11,306 nt of DNA from Flavobacteria bacterium RIFCSPLOWO2_12_FULL_31_7 (lineage in GTDB: Bacteria > Bacteroidota > Bacteroidia > Flavobacteriales > Flavobacteriaceae), in NCBI GenBank assembly GCA_001800945.1, contig MGWJ01000180.1, positions 1 to 11,306 of the forward strand. The letters run 5' to 3'. Shown here one piece after another: positions 1 to 8,515 of the stretch. The notes beneath the pieces are model-generated. The model was not told where the DNA came from, searched no databases, and saw only the letters and a list, made by a program, of their open reading frames with translations. The translations under genes were made by a program, and so were the position numbers. Every line of letters starts with the position of its first letter. Position 1 is the stretch's first letter.

Positions 1-176
1 CAAAAATAAACAAATACGAAGTAGAAAATAAAATGTACTACTTTATCTTTGTATTGGAAATTAATTTTAGGAATACTTGGCGAATCATCTAAACACAGAT
101 AAAAAATTAAAAGTGTCCAAAAAAAAGCAAGAATTTTGAATAATTTATGCTCCAATAAGTGAGGTGTATGCTTCAC
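1..176 (-). CDS. VanZ-like membrane protein, N-terminal part (runs off left edge)
   Basis: The first 58 codons are visible, starting at GTG (174-176) inside the last 32 bases of gcvH in another frame. The next in-frame triplet of note upstream is a TAG stop, so the only plausible starts are this GTG or a TTG at 153-155. No ATG is available. Residues 12-29 (KLFKILAFFWTLLIFYLC) form a first membrane helix, followed by a short polar loop with DDSPSIPKINF. The segment DKVVHFIFYFVFVYF at 44-58 begins a second helix. The Asp-Lys followed by a His at the start of helix 2 is typical of the VanZ family, whose biochemical role outside teicoplanin resistance is unknown. Overlap with gcvH suggests translational coupling and transcription from the gcvH promoter. 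The gene is not broken within the visible part; the rest lies outside the window. Family assignment is from pattern recognition on a fragment. Confidence 0.72.
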   Translation of the reverse strand, partial: MKHTPHLLEHKLFKILAFFWTLLIFYLCLDDSPSIPKINFQYKDKVVHFIFYFVFVYF

Positions 177-525
177 TAGATAATAATTCTTCTATTTCAG
201 AAGGATTAGAAATCTTAACTTTCACCATCCAACCTGCTCCATAAGGATCAGAGTTTACGTTTTCTGGATTGCTTTCTAAATCTTCGTTAAATTCAATAAT
301 TTCACCACTTAATGGTAAGAATAAATCTGAAACTGTTTTCACTGCTTCTACAGTACCGAAAACCTCATCTTTATCTAAAGTTTGGTCTAAAGTTTCTACT
401 TCAACATAAACAATATCTCCTAATTCTTTTTGAGCAAAATCAGTAATTCCTACAGTTGCTACATCTCCATCAATTGAAACCCACTCGTGGTCTTTTGTGT
501 ACTTTAAGTTTGCTGGTATATTCAT
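145..525 (-). CDS. gcvH: Glycine cleavage system H protein (lipoyl carrier)
   Basis: GcvH carries the aminomethyl group between the P, T and L proteins of the cytoplasmic glycine cleavage system on a lipoylated lysine. The protein has 126 residues, the usual family length. It opens with the typical YTKDHEWV segment (9-16), followed by GITDFAQKELGDIVYVEVE. The lipoyl site is Lys63 in GTVEAVKTVSDLFLP, the conserved E-x-V-K-x-x-S/A-D context. The C-terminal part has the expected NxxPE..N.DPYG..W motif. The ATG (523-525) directly precedes the conserved N-terminus and lies 27 nt after a consensus flavobacterial -7 box. No gcvT, gcvP or lpd is present in the window, so it is a stand-alone gcvH next to a secretion gene. 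Its 3' end overlaps a VanZ-like gene by 32 nt. Besides glycine cleavage, H protein can also serve as a lipoate donor in other bacteria; which role dominates here cannot be read from sequence. Confidence 0.97.
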   Translation of the reverse strand: MNIPANLKYTKDHEWVSIDGDVATVGITDFAQKELGDIVYVEVETLDQTLDKDEVFGTVEAVKTVSDLFLPLSGEIIEFNEDLESNPENVNSDPYGAGWMVKVKISNPSEIEELLSSEAYTSLIGA

Positions 526-552
526 TTCTCTTTAATTGTGTTTTATATTCGA

Positions 553-583
553 CAAATGTAAATTATATTCTTTAAAGTCGCAA
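553..583 (-). promoter_or_regulatory. Flavobacterial promoter of gcvH
   Basis: On the minus strand a TTG (581-583) is followed after exactly 20 nt by TACATTTG (553-560). This matches the Flavobacterium sigma-A consensus TTG-N17-23-TAnnTTTG in full. The -7 box ends 27 nt before the gcvH ATG, leaving a short leader. It implies gcvH and the overlapping vanZ can be transcribed independently of sprA. The TTG lies inside the 3' arm of a hairpin that follows sprA. Confidence 0.75.
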
Positions 584-609
584 GTTATTACTTTTCAACC
601 TTCGACTTT
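574..609 (-). terminator. Hairpin after sprA, possible terminator
   Basis: Eleven nt after the sprA stop the minus strand can fold into a 13-position stem. The arms are 597-609 and 574-586, with one A/G mismatch, one G/T wobble and a 10-nt loop. Seven closing pairs (AAAGTCG/CGACTTT) are perfect. The following sequence is only moderately T-rich (TTTAAAGAATATAATTT), not a clean T-run, so termination may be partial. The downstream arm contains the -33 TTG of the gcvH promoter, so the two elements share sequence. Confidence 0.4.
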
Positions 610-616
610 TGACTTA
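587..616. repeat. Degenerate T-rich heptamer repeats in the sprA-gcvH gap
   Basis: On the plus strand ATTACTT, TCAACCT, TCGACTT and TTGACTT follow one another. The central AC dinucleotides fall at 590, 598, 605 and 612, a spacing of 8, 7 and 7. The pattern resembles the more regular array at 8474-8515. It overlaps the upstream arm of the post-sprA hairpin. Confidence 0.5.
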
Positions 617-619
617 AAA

Positions 620-3600
620 TTAATTTCCAAAATTATATATCAAAGTAAAGCCAGAACGAATGTTTGTAAGTGGAAATGCAGTTGAAATAACAGCTTTAGA
701 AAATTGATGATCATAGAAAAACCTCGCAGTGAAATTCTTACTAAATGCATAAGCTGCTGATAGTTTAAATGACCAAATATTTTGCCCACCACCTAATTGG
801 TTATTATCGTAATCTAAATACCTAACAATCGTCATGTTTTGACGTAAAGTGAAATCAGCTTTTAAATCAATATCACTCTTAATCATTCCTTGTGCATTAT
901 CAGCCAATTTCGAATTAAATTGTACGCCTTTAATTCTGTAACCTACACGAACCGTATAGTCGTTTCCTTGAACTTCCGTTAATAAATTATTATCGAAACT
1001 CATATTTAAACTTCTGTCTCTTTTCATTTCAGCCATAATGTTTAATGAGTTTTTCAATTCAAAATTCACATTAATTAATGGATTAAATTGTTCTGTTAAA
1101 TTGACATTTGAAGTAATAACATCTGCAAAAATATTGTCATTTTGATCTCTAACTTCTGGATTTAAATTACTTCTGAAAGCGTTTACACTGTAGCTAGAAC
1201 GGTAACCGTGTTGTACAGAAAAACGTTTGAAATTATCTTTAAACCAAGTCAATTTCATTAAACCTGTATATTTTAAGTTCCAGTTTGGTAATGGGAAACT
1301 AGAAAATAATCCTGTTTGAACAGATGATGTTTTTACACCTGAATAAGCCGATAAAAAGGCTGGTACTAAAACACGCTGGCTATTTTTTCCGAATCCATCA
1401 GGGAAACCATCTAAATCCACTGGAAAAGCTGATGTTCCATAATACTCCGTAGCTAAACGAGTAGCCATAGCGTAACGATTTTTACGGAATCTATCGAAAA
1501 TTTCAGATTGATTTTCATCACTTGATTTGAAAGCCGTTTTAATCAAGATTGTAGAAATGTTGTAATTTCCGGTACTGTATGGCGAAAGTGAGTTATAATT
1601 TCCTCCAACCGCATCGAATTGTTCTGAATAGTTTTCGGTAATATTTCTTTCAGCAGTTACATCAATTACTAAATCTGGAATAAATTCTACTCTGGCAGTA
1701 TAATCTAATTTTTTAGATTTGATTTGCGTGAAACTTTGGTTGAATTCTGGATAACTAGTTAAATAACCTCTTTTGGCTGCTTCGTATCGGATGTCTGATT
1801 GATCTCCAAAAACGAAACCTAATGTTGGACGAGAAGTTCCGAAGAAGCCTAATCCTGGTAAATATCCTGGCAATAAAGTTCCGCCTGATTCTGAATAATT
1901 AACTTGAATGTTTTTTACAGACGTAAGTAAGCCGATTCCGAATTTAGCAAAACCATTTCTCTCTTCTTGAATTACTTTTGGAGCTGTATTCGTTACTTTT
2001 TCACCAGGTTTTGGTGGAGTTTTTTTCGTATTAACTGGTTGTTTTTTCTGCTTTTTAGCGGTTAAACCGATATATTTATAAAACGCATTCATATAAAATG
2101 CCGTATTAATTTTATGTGAATTAGCATTTTGAATGGTATTTCCTAATTGATAAGTTGTTCCATCTAAAGCTACAAAAGTAGCGAAAGCATCAGAAGAACG
2201 TTGCCAACTGTAATCACCAGTATACACATAAGATGATTTAACAAAACTTAAAGCAGGAATTTTATTAATTGGTAATTCGTAATTAGCTGTTAATTGTTGA
2301 TTATGTGTATTAGCACTACCAAAATTCCAGTAATCGTTCCAAATATCTAAATCGTTAATTGGATTTTTTTGTGCATCAAAATAATTACGAACAATGTTAT
2401 TATTTGCGGCTGTATAATTTAATTTTAATGATTTTGTAATTGGGAAGTTTACGCCATATTGATAATTAAAAAAGTAATTTCTTCTGTATAAAGGATCCAA
2501 TCCAATACCTTGAACGTCAATTAATCTAAATTGTTGGCGATTAAATTGTCGCATAATATTAGAGTTGAACGTTACATTACTTGGCAAGAAATTAAAATTA
2601 AAATCACTTATAGGTTTATAATACGCGCTTTTCTTGAAGAATTTATTCTTTTTGAAAGGTTCAATAGACATCGGTTTGAATGAATACGCATAATCAACAG
2701 ATGTTTTTTGTTGTTGATCAACCAGGTTTTGCACTTGGAAATTATGGTGTAACATTTCGTTAAATGTGTAGGAAAGTGTAATGTTTTCCACATCATAGAA
2801 ACGTTGTTTTTGTTTTTCGCCACGTTCTTTTTTTACACCAATAAAATTCACACTTGTACGTTTCGTATAATCGATAGCTCGGTTTTCAATTTCGTCTTTT
2901 TTATTGGCATCAGATTCTGCAGCAATCACTTCTTTCAATTCTAAATCTTGGTATAAAGGATCGTATTTTGGTGTAATAATTTGTTCCCCAACTGCATAAT
3001 TGAAAGGCAAATTAATTTTCCATTTTTTAGGTAATAATTGACCCACATTAAAGTTTGAAACGATGTCATACTGTTTTACATCTTCTCTACTTCTTTCGTT
3101 CGGACCTTCTTCTAAAGCTCCAAAACCGATTGTACTTAAACGACCTGTTGCAGAAAAAGTTGCGAAGTCGGCTAAATTGGTATCTAAATTTGCAACGGCA
3201 GCATAACCGCCTTTATTATCAATTTCCGACATACGAAGTTCGTTAAACCAAACTTCTCCTCTAATTGGACCAGTTGCTGCTGGATTAGGGTTTTTAAGTC
3301 CGACCATTAACGTTCTTACTTGTCCGAAATTTGGATTTCCTTTAATACCGATATTCATTCTATCTCTAGCGGAACCTAAAACACTTTCATTTAAAAAAGC
3401 AATTCCGTTAGCATCTGGAATAATAGATGGATCGCCAGCAATATTTAAACTTTTAATTCTGGTTAACAAAGCTAAAGGTAGTTCAATTTCATTTTCTGCT
3501 AACCAAACATCTTCTGCGCTTCTTGCATTTAAAGAACTCACTTTTAATGGCATTTCAATTTGGTAGAAGTTATCCGTAAAGTCATTTCCTATTCGGATAA

Positions 3601-6600
3601 AGGCTACCATTTCGTCATCTTTTAAATCGTTACCTGCTGCTACATCTACTTGTAAAGGCTCTGCGTGTAAAAACATACGTAGTTTTTTGTACTGACGCAT
3701 ATCTACATCTACATTTTTGAAAACGGCTCTGGCGTCATCTTCTTCTAAACCACCTAACCCAACTAGTGCAGGATCTTTTTTATACACTCTTAATGACAAA
3801 GATTGTTCATTTTGATTGATAACTGTATTGTTATTGTACAATTGTTCTCTATCTACACCTGGAGGAGCTACATACGGAATTGGACTTCTACTCCCGTTTT
3901 CTTGAACGTTAACAGCTACCACATCAAAACCGGTATCATCATCAGAAACATCTGAATCTAAGGCATCTAAAGAATTTACATATCTTCTCCATTCTCCACG
4001 AACTAAATCTAAAGTTCCTAAACGAAGCGTTACTTCTTCATTAAAGCCTGTTAAGAACATTCTCATAAAACGAATGGTTCTAAAATCAGTAATTGGACCT
4101 TCAATATTTGCGGCAGTTGCTTCTAAAATTGGAATTTTATATTGCACCCATTTCACTGGAGTGGTTTGTCCGTTTGGCATGGTTTGAGTGGTTGTCATTA
4201 CATCAGAAACATAATTTTGCCCCACAACAGGATTTGGAGAAATTGGCACATTAAATTTATAATATGCATTGATGGTATTCATGGTATTATCTCTATTCAA
4301 ATCTTCTACATCTGGAATCGTTGAATTTCCTCTATTAGTATCCGTAACGTTAATTGGTGAGTTATTTTCTAATCCATTATAACTTTTATATCGATCTAAA
4401 ATAGTTCCGGTGGCATTTAAATAATAGTTATAATTATCTGCAGAAGCATCACCTAATCCGGCAAATGCAGGATATTTTATTTTCTCTTCGTCATCATTTA
4501 AACCATTTAAACCAACATCTTGAACACCTCTATTCGCTTCATTGGTATCAAAAGCATAAATTAAAGATTGCGATGCTGGCACTTTACCCCAATTGGTTGA
4601 ATAAGTGGGTTGAGTTCCGCCACTATCAGGCAAACCGTTTTCATACAATTTTCTACCATCCTTTAGAATATCTTCACTGATTTCACCTAAATTTAAGGTT
4701 AAAACTCCTGTATTTGTAGGGTTTGCAGCATCGCCAACATTTCCTGTATAAGGATCCATTAACCAAAATTGCACATATTCTACATTTGATTGCTCAAAAT
4801 TTGTTGTGTTGATGGCGCGCATAATTCCACCCCAATTGTTAGGCGCGTCCAATGCTGGAAATTGATTATTTGCTGCTGTTACTGGGTTATAATTATATGG
4901 CCCACGCTCTCTTGGATAATAAGTCAAATCTAAAGTGCTAATCACGTTTGATTGCCCTTGTGGAATATCTATATTGGGGAATAATTCTTGGCTAAAAATT
5001 CTTCTAGTTTTGTTTGAAGAAATATCGTTATCATTAATTCCAGCAGGCTGATCTACATAAAAAACTGGATCAATATTGTACCAAGATAATTTAGCTCTTT
5101 TGTACCCATAAGTGATGTCATCATCATTTAATTCTCCTCCAAATCCAATTGGTGTACTTGCTAAAGACCAAGCTAAAGGCGACTTTAAATCGATATTAGA
5201 TTGCGAACCTTCAAAGTCATCTATATATGAAGTCGGTTCACCATTAAAATCTGCTGTTTTCGGCGCATTAGGAAACAAGTAGGCAAATTCACCTCTAAAA
5301 GACAAATTAGATGGCGCTTCTGTTTCGATATTTGGTAATTTATTAACTAATCTTGTAAAGAATGGGACTTCTGTAGAAAAATTGGTATTAAAACCTATAA
5401 TTGTGTTATTAACTGACTCTTGATTGTAATCCGCTTTTTGAGTAAAAGGTCTTTCTGTCATTTTTAAGAAAGTCGCACCTACTAAAAATTTATCATTAAA
5501 TTTATGTTCTACATTTAAACCATAAAAACGTTTAGTTTGTTGTCCGAAAACTGAATTATTTTCTAAAGATACATTTATGGGTGTATTAGAAGCTAACAAA
5601 GAAGGATCTAAAATATTCACTCGACCAGCTTGGTAATTTACGGTATAATCTACACCTTCTACTAAAATTCTTCCACCAGCAGAAACCACTACACTACCTT
5701 GAGGTACATTGAATGCACCTAAAGAAATTCCGTCACCACCTGAAGATTTGAAACTACCTTTTAATTTGAATTTATTTTTCGCACTTTCTTGTAAAGCTGC
5801 TGCTTGAGTAGATTTATATAAGGTTCTGAAAACGTATTTATCTTGGTTAGAGTTGTAAGGTCCTATATCATAATTTTCGGCACCATTACTTAATTTGTTG
5901 AATAAATGCTTACCAAAAGGTTCAACAGTTGTGAAGATAATTCTACCATACTGAGGATCAACAGTAATAGTTGGATAATAATCGAAAAAACCATCTCCGT
6001 TAGGTTGTGGATCATTCGTGAAATTTAATTTATCTAAGTTAAATACTTTTAATAAAGGTGTATTTGAAACATCCGCAGGTAAAGGATCAATCCCAGATTG
6101 AGTAATATAATTTAAAGGCGAAGGATCTTGGTATAAAATGTTGAACTTAAAATCTTGCTGTTGCAATTGATTTCCACCTGGAATTTGATAGATGTTTTTC
6201 ATCATTAAATCCCAACTTGGTTCACTTACGTTAATTAAACTTCCTTTTAGCATTTTTAAAAGTAAGGCTTGAGTAGTAGGAACACCTGTTGGATCTACTG
6301 TAGTTGATTCTACTCCATCATTAGCAAATTCCCCTACTTGAAAAACTTCACCACCAACTGTATATTGATAAGCAACAGCTAAAACCTCATCATTTTGCAA
6401 TTTTTGATTTAAGGAAATGTACCCTAATTGCGGATGAAAAGTATATTCTGAAGGTGATAATTTTCTTGCGTTTTCTAATTTCGAGTAATCAATTCCTTCT
6501 GAAAAAGTACTTGAAGGCGCAGTGGTAACATTAAAACCAGAAGATGCCGTAGCAATTTCTCTAATTGAAGGGTTTAAAAAACTGCCTGGTTGTCCAATTG

Positions 6601-7810
6601 TTAAAGGATTGAACTTGTTATTTTTATTATCTGTTGGTGAATTTGCGGGAACACTAAACAACGTTGGATTTAAAGTAACATCTGTACCCACTATTTCACT
6701 ATCTGCAATTGGTGTTACACCATCTGTTAATTGCGATTCTCCTAAATCTTGTAAGGCGATGATATTTCTCAAGTTATTATCCGTATTGGTAACTCGATTT
6801 TGTTTGTTGGTAATCCAAACTTCCATTCTAGTAATTTGCGCACGAGAATCGATTACTGGGTAATTTCTTAAAGCATTATCGTAGTTGTTTCTAAAATATT
6901 GTGATAAGAAATAGTGTTTGTCTGAATCGTATTCTAAAGCAAAGAAATCAAACTCTTGAATAGTTCCACCACCTTGAGTTGTGATTGATTTTGACTGTGA
7001 TTTTTGTTCTGAAAACACTCCTGTAAAAGTAGTTTTTCCAAACTGAAATTGCGCTTTTACCCCAAATAAACTCTGTGCACCACGAATTAAAGAATTAGAA
7101 ATTGGGAAACTCACATTTCCGACTTCAATTTTCTGTAAAATATCGTCTTCTGTTGGAGTATAATCTAGCTTAATTAAATTTTGAAAAGCAAAAGTGGATT
7201 GGGTATCGTAGTTAATATTTACATTCAATCTGGTTCCGACTTTTCCTTGTAAACCCATTGAAATTCGCTGATTGAAATCAAACGCTGTAGTTTTTCTATT
7301 TCTTGGTGAAAACGATGGGTTGTCTTGTTTGGTAAATCGGATTCCTAAATCAATTTCAACCGAACCGCTTGGTTTCACATCAATGGTATTTCCTCCGAAA
7401 ATGGCTTCAAAAAACTTATTATTCACATAAAATCTTGGTAATAAATTTCTTTTTGCTTCATCAGTTCCTTTTTTAGGATCAGCTGCCAAACCTTTTTCGT
7501 AAAAATATTTACGCATGGTTTCTTTTCGCACTAATTTTTCGTAATCTTCAGGGGTTAAAATTAAGGGATAATTAATATTAAAACCGTCTACCGAAGCAGT
7601 ATAAATATATCGATTGGAAATTGGGTCATAAGTATAGGCATCAATAATACTTTTCGGATTGGGCAAAGTAATTTGACCAACGCTATAGCCTGTTTTAGTA
7701 GAATCTTGTTCTTGTACGGGTGTTTCTTGTGCGAATGTAAAAACACTAGCAAGCAACATAAAAAAAGCGATGCTAGTTTTTGAAACAATATTGTTTAATA
7801 ATTTTCCCAA
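620..7810 (-). CDS. sprA: Type IX secretion outer-membrane translocon SprA (Sov family)
   Basis: SprA is the giant beta-barrel through which type IX substrates, including gliding adhesins, cross the outer membrane. In Flavobacterium it works with PorV and a plug protein and is powered by the PorL/PorM motor. The 2396 residues match the usual family length of about 2400. A signal peptide spans residues 1-27 (short basic start, hydrophobic SIAFFMLLASVFTFA, likely cut near FA-QET). Family-typical blocks include SVEIDLGIRFTKQDNPSF near 150-167, LRVNINYDTQSTF-like sequence near 194-207, SYIDDFEGSQSNIDL near 865, and VWFNELRMSEIDNKGGYAA near 1520. A Lys/Pro-rich stretch near 1914-1945 (AKKQKKQPVNTKKTPPKP) is probably an exposed turn. 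The C-terminus ends in alternating, aromatic strands (GFTLIYNFGN). The start is TTG: an in-frame TAA lies five codons upstream, no ATG intervenes, and only this start keeps the whole signal peptide. It begins one base after the ruvA stop, so translational coupling is likely. No consensus promoter was found between the genes. Confidence 0.97.
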   Translation of the reverse strand: MGKLLNNIVSKTSIAFFMLLASVFTFAQETPVQEQDSTKTGYSVGQITLPNPKSIIDAYTYDPISNRYIYTASVDGFNINYPLILTPEDYEKLVRKETMRKYFYEKGLAADPKKGTDEAKRNLLPRFYVNNKFFEAIFGGNTIDVKPSGSVEIDLGIRFTKQDNPSFSPRNRKTTAFDFNQRISMGLQGKVGTRLNVNINYDTQSTFAFQNLIKLDYTPTEDDILQKIEVGNVSFPISNSLIRGAQSLFGVKAQFQFGKTTFTGVFSEQKSQSKSITTQGGGTIQEFDFFALEYDSDKHYFLSQYFRNNYDNALRNYPVIDSRAQITRMEVWITNKQNRVTNTDNNLRNIIALQDLGESQLTDGVTPIADSEIVGTDVTLNPTLFSVPANSPTDNKNNKFNPLTIGQPGSFLNPSIREIATASSGFNVTTAPSSTFSEGIDYSKLENARKLSPSEYTFHPQLGYISLNQKLQNDEVLAVAYQYTVGGEVFQVGEFANDGVESTTVDPTGVPTTQALLLKMLKGSLINVSEPSWDLMMKNIYQIPGGNQLQQQDFKFNILYQDPSPLNYITQSGIDPLPADVSNTPLLKVFNLDKLNFTNDPQPNGDGFFDYYPTITVDPQYGRIIFTTVEPFGKHLFNKLSNGAENYDIGPYNSNQDKYVFRTLYKSTQAAALQESAKNKFKLKGSFKSSGGDGISLGAFNVPQGSVVVSAGGRILVEGVDYTVNYQAGRVNILDPSLLASNTPINVSLENNSVFGQQTKRFYGLNVEHKFNDKFLVGATFLKMTERPFTQKADYNQESVNNTIIGFNTNFSTEVPFFTRLVNKLPNIETEAPSNLSFRGEFAYLFPNAPKTADFNGEPTSYIDDFEGSQSNIDLKSPLAWSLASTPIGFGGELNDDDITYGYKRAKLSWYNIDPVFYVDQPAGINDNDISSNKTRRIFSQELFPNIDIPQGQSNVISTLDLTYYPRERGPYNYNPVTAANNQFPALDAPNNWGGIMRAINTTNFEQSNVEYVQFWLMDPYTGNVGDAANPTNTGVLTLNLGEISEDILKDGRKLYENGLPDSGGTQPTYSTNWGKVPASQSLIYAFDTNEANRGVQDVGLNGLNDDEEKIKYPAFAGLGDASADNYNYYLNATGTILDRYKSYNGLENNSPINVTDTNRGNSTIPDVEDLNRDNTMNTINAYYKFNVPISPNPVVGQNYVSDVMTTTQTMPNGQTTPVKWVQYKIPILEATAANIEGPITDFRTIRFMRMFLTGFNEEVTLRLGTLDLVRGEWRRYVNSLDALDSDVSDDDTGFDVVAVNVQENGSRSPIPYVAPPGVDREQLYNNNTVINQNEQSLSLRVYKKDPALVGLGGLEEDDARAVFKNVDVDMRQYKKLRMFLHAEPLQVDVAAGNDLKDDEMVAFIRIGNDFTDNFYQIEMPLKVSSLNARSAEDVWLAENEIELPLALLTRIKSLNIAGDPSIIPDANGIAFLNESVLGSARDRMNIGIKGNPNFGQVRTLMVGLKNPNPAATGPIRGEVWFNELRMSEIDNKGGYAAVANLDTNLADFATFSATGRLSTIGFGALEEGPNERSREDVKQYDIVSNFNVGQLLPKKWKINLPFNYAVGEQIITPKYDPLYQDLELKEVIAAESDANKKDEIENRAIDYTKRTSVNFIGVKKERGEKQKQRFYDVENITLSYTFNEMLHHNFQVQNLVDQQQKTSVDYAYSFKPMSIEPFKKNKFFKKSAYYKPISDFNFNFLPSNVTFNSNIMRQFNRQQFRLIDVQGIGLDPLYRRNYFFNYQYGVNFPITKSLKLNYTAANNNIVRNYFDAQKNPINDLDIWNDYWNFGSANTHNQQLTANYELPINKIPALSFVKSSYVYTGDYSWQRSSDAFATFVALDGTTYQLGNTIQNANSHKINTAFYMNAFYKYIGLTAKKQKKQPVNTKKTPPKPGEKVTNTAPKVIQEERNGFAKFGIGLLTSVKNIQVNYSESGGTLLPGYLPGLGFFGTSRPTLGFVFGDQSDIRYEAAKRGYLTSYPEFNQSFTQIKSKKLDYTARVEFIPDLVIDVTAERNITENYSEQFDAVGGNYNSLSPYSTGNYNISTILIKTAFKSSDENQSEIFDRFRKNRYAMATRLATEYYGTSAFPVDLDGFPDGFGKNSQRVLVPAFLSAYSGVKTSSVQTGLFSSFPLPNWNLKYTGLMKLTWFKDNFKRFSVQHGYRSSYSVNAFRSNLNPEVRDQNDNIFADVITSNVNLTEQFNPLINVNFELKNSLNIMAEMKRDRSLNMSFDNNLLTEVQGNDYTVRVGYRIKGVQFNSKLADNAQGMIKSDIDLKADFTLRQNMTIVRYLDYDNNQLGGGQNIWSFKLSAAYAFSKNFTARFFYDHQFSKAVISTAFPLTNIRSGFTLIYNFGN

Positions 7811-7811
7811 A

Positions 7812-8393
7812 TTATAATACTTTTAAAGCTTGTTTAATTAAGTCTTCTACGGTTGCCGTTGGACTATTTGCAATGATTTTTTCTAATACTTTTTCGGCAT
7901 TTTTTCTCATGTAGCCTAAAACTTCTAATGCAGATAACGCTTCTTCTTTGTTTGTATTGTATGAACCGCCAGAAATTTCTTCGATAGCATATATTTTTAA
8001 CACTTTGTCTTTCAGATCTAAAATTACTCTTTGCGCAGTTTTTAGTCCGATTCCTTTAATAGATTGAATAGTTCCCACATCATTTGAAGCAATGGCTTGA
8101 ATTATTTGCTCAGGATTTAATGAAGAAAGCATCGTTCTGGCAGTATTCGCTCCAATTCCAGAAACAGAAATTAGTAATTTAAACAATTCTCTTTCTTTTT
8201 TATCCGCAAATCCGAATAAAGAATGTGCATCTTCTTTGACTTGCAAATAAGTATATAATTTCACATTTTCAGATTCCGGAATATGAGAATACGTGTGCAA
8301 TGAAATATGAATTTCGTACCCAACACCGTTGCATTCTATCACCACTTCTGTGGGAGTTTTTTCAACTAATTTTCCTTGAATGTGTGCAATCAT
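7812..8393 (-). CDS. ruvA: Holliday junction branch-migration subunit RuvA
   Basis: RuvA binds four-way DNA junctions as a tetramer and loads the RuvB motor for branch migration during recombination repair. The 193 residues match the usual length of 190-205. Residues 1-65 form the OB-fold domain (MIAHIQGKLVEKTPTEVVIE, then GVGYEIHIS). The two helix-hairpin-helix motifs are VSGIGANTA (77-85) and IKGIGLKTA (112-120), followed by QRVILDLKDK. Residues about 147-193 form the small C-terminal domain that contacts RuvB (EALSALEVLGYMRKNAEKVL). ruvB and ruvC are not in the window. The ATG (8391-8393) follows an A/T-rich leader without a Shine-Dalgarno motif or a TAnnTTTG box. It is therefore probably transcribed with maeB or from a non-consensus promoter. 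The stop is separated from the sprA TTG by one base. Confidence 0.97.
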   Translation of the reverse strand: MIAHIQGKLVEKTPTEVVIECNGVGYEIHISLHTYSHIPESENVKLYTYLQVKEDAHSLFGFADKKERELFKLLISVSGIGANTARTMLSSLNPEQIIQAIASNDVGTIQSIKGIGLKTAQRVILDLKDKVLKIYAIEEISGGSYNTNKEEALSALEVLGYMRKNAEKVLEKIIANSPTATVEDLIKQALKVL

Positions 8394-8414
8394 ATATTTT
8401 TTATAGTTGTAAAA

Positions 8415-8428
8415 TTTTTACTTTTTAC
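8415..8428. repeat. Two TTTTTAC heptamers in the ruvA leader
   Basis: TTTTTAC occurs twice in direct succession (8415-8421 and 8422-8428 on the plus strand), 22 nt upstream of the ruvA start. It is the same unit as the longer array at 8474-8515. Confidence 0.6.
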
Positions 8429-8456
8429 TGGGCTTTTTTTTAAAAATTATTTATTT

Positions 8457-8470
8457 CGTAAATCGTAAAT
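8457..8470. repeat. Two CGTAAAT heptamers between maeB and ruvA
   Basis: CGTAAAT is repeated exactly at 8457-8463 and 8464-8470. It is again a 7-nt unit, but with different sequence and out of phase with the neighbouring TTTTTAC array. Confidence 0.55.
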
Positions 8471-8473
8471 ACC

Positions 8474-8515
8474 TTTTTACTTGGCTCTTTTTACTTTTTA
8501 CTTTTTACTTTTAAC
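8474..8515. repeat. Six-unit heptamer array overlapping the 3' end of maeB
   Basis: Six units of 7 nt follow without a gap on the plus strand: TTTTTAC, TTGGCTC, TTTTTAC, TTTTTAC, TTTTTAC, TTTTAAC. The second unit is divergent but keeps the phase. The maeB stop (TTA, 8491-8493) lies in the third unit, so the repeat encodes the last Leu-Lys-Val-Lys-Ser-Lys-Lys residues of the enzyme. There is no T-run/hairpin arrangement here that would make a good terminator. Confidence 0.75.

Noticed and set aside
2608..4680. Several 60-71-codon frames on both strands inside sprA
   Set aside because: They lie wholly within the unmistakable SprA reading frame and show no protein features of their own.
6522..6863. 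113-codon plus-strand open frame inside sprA
   Set aside because: Antisense shadow of the sprA coding frame; composition follows the opposite strand and no family is recognisable.
8394..8490. Consensus promoter for ruvA
   Set aside because: No TAnnTTTG and no TTG occurs on the minus strand of this gap.
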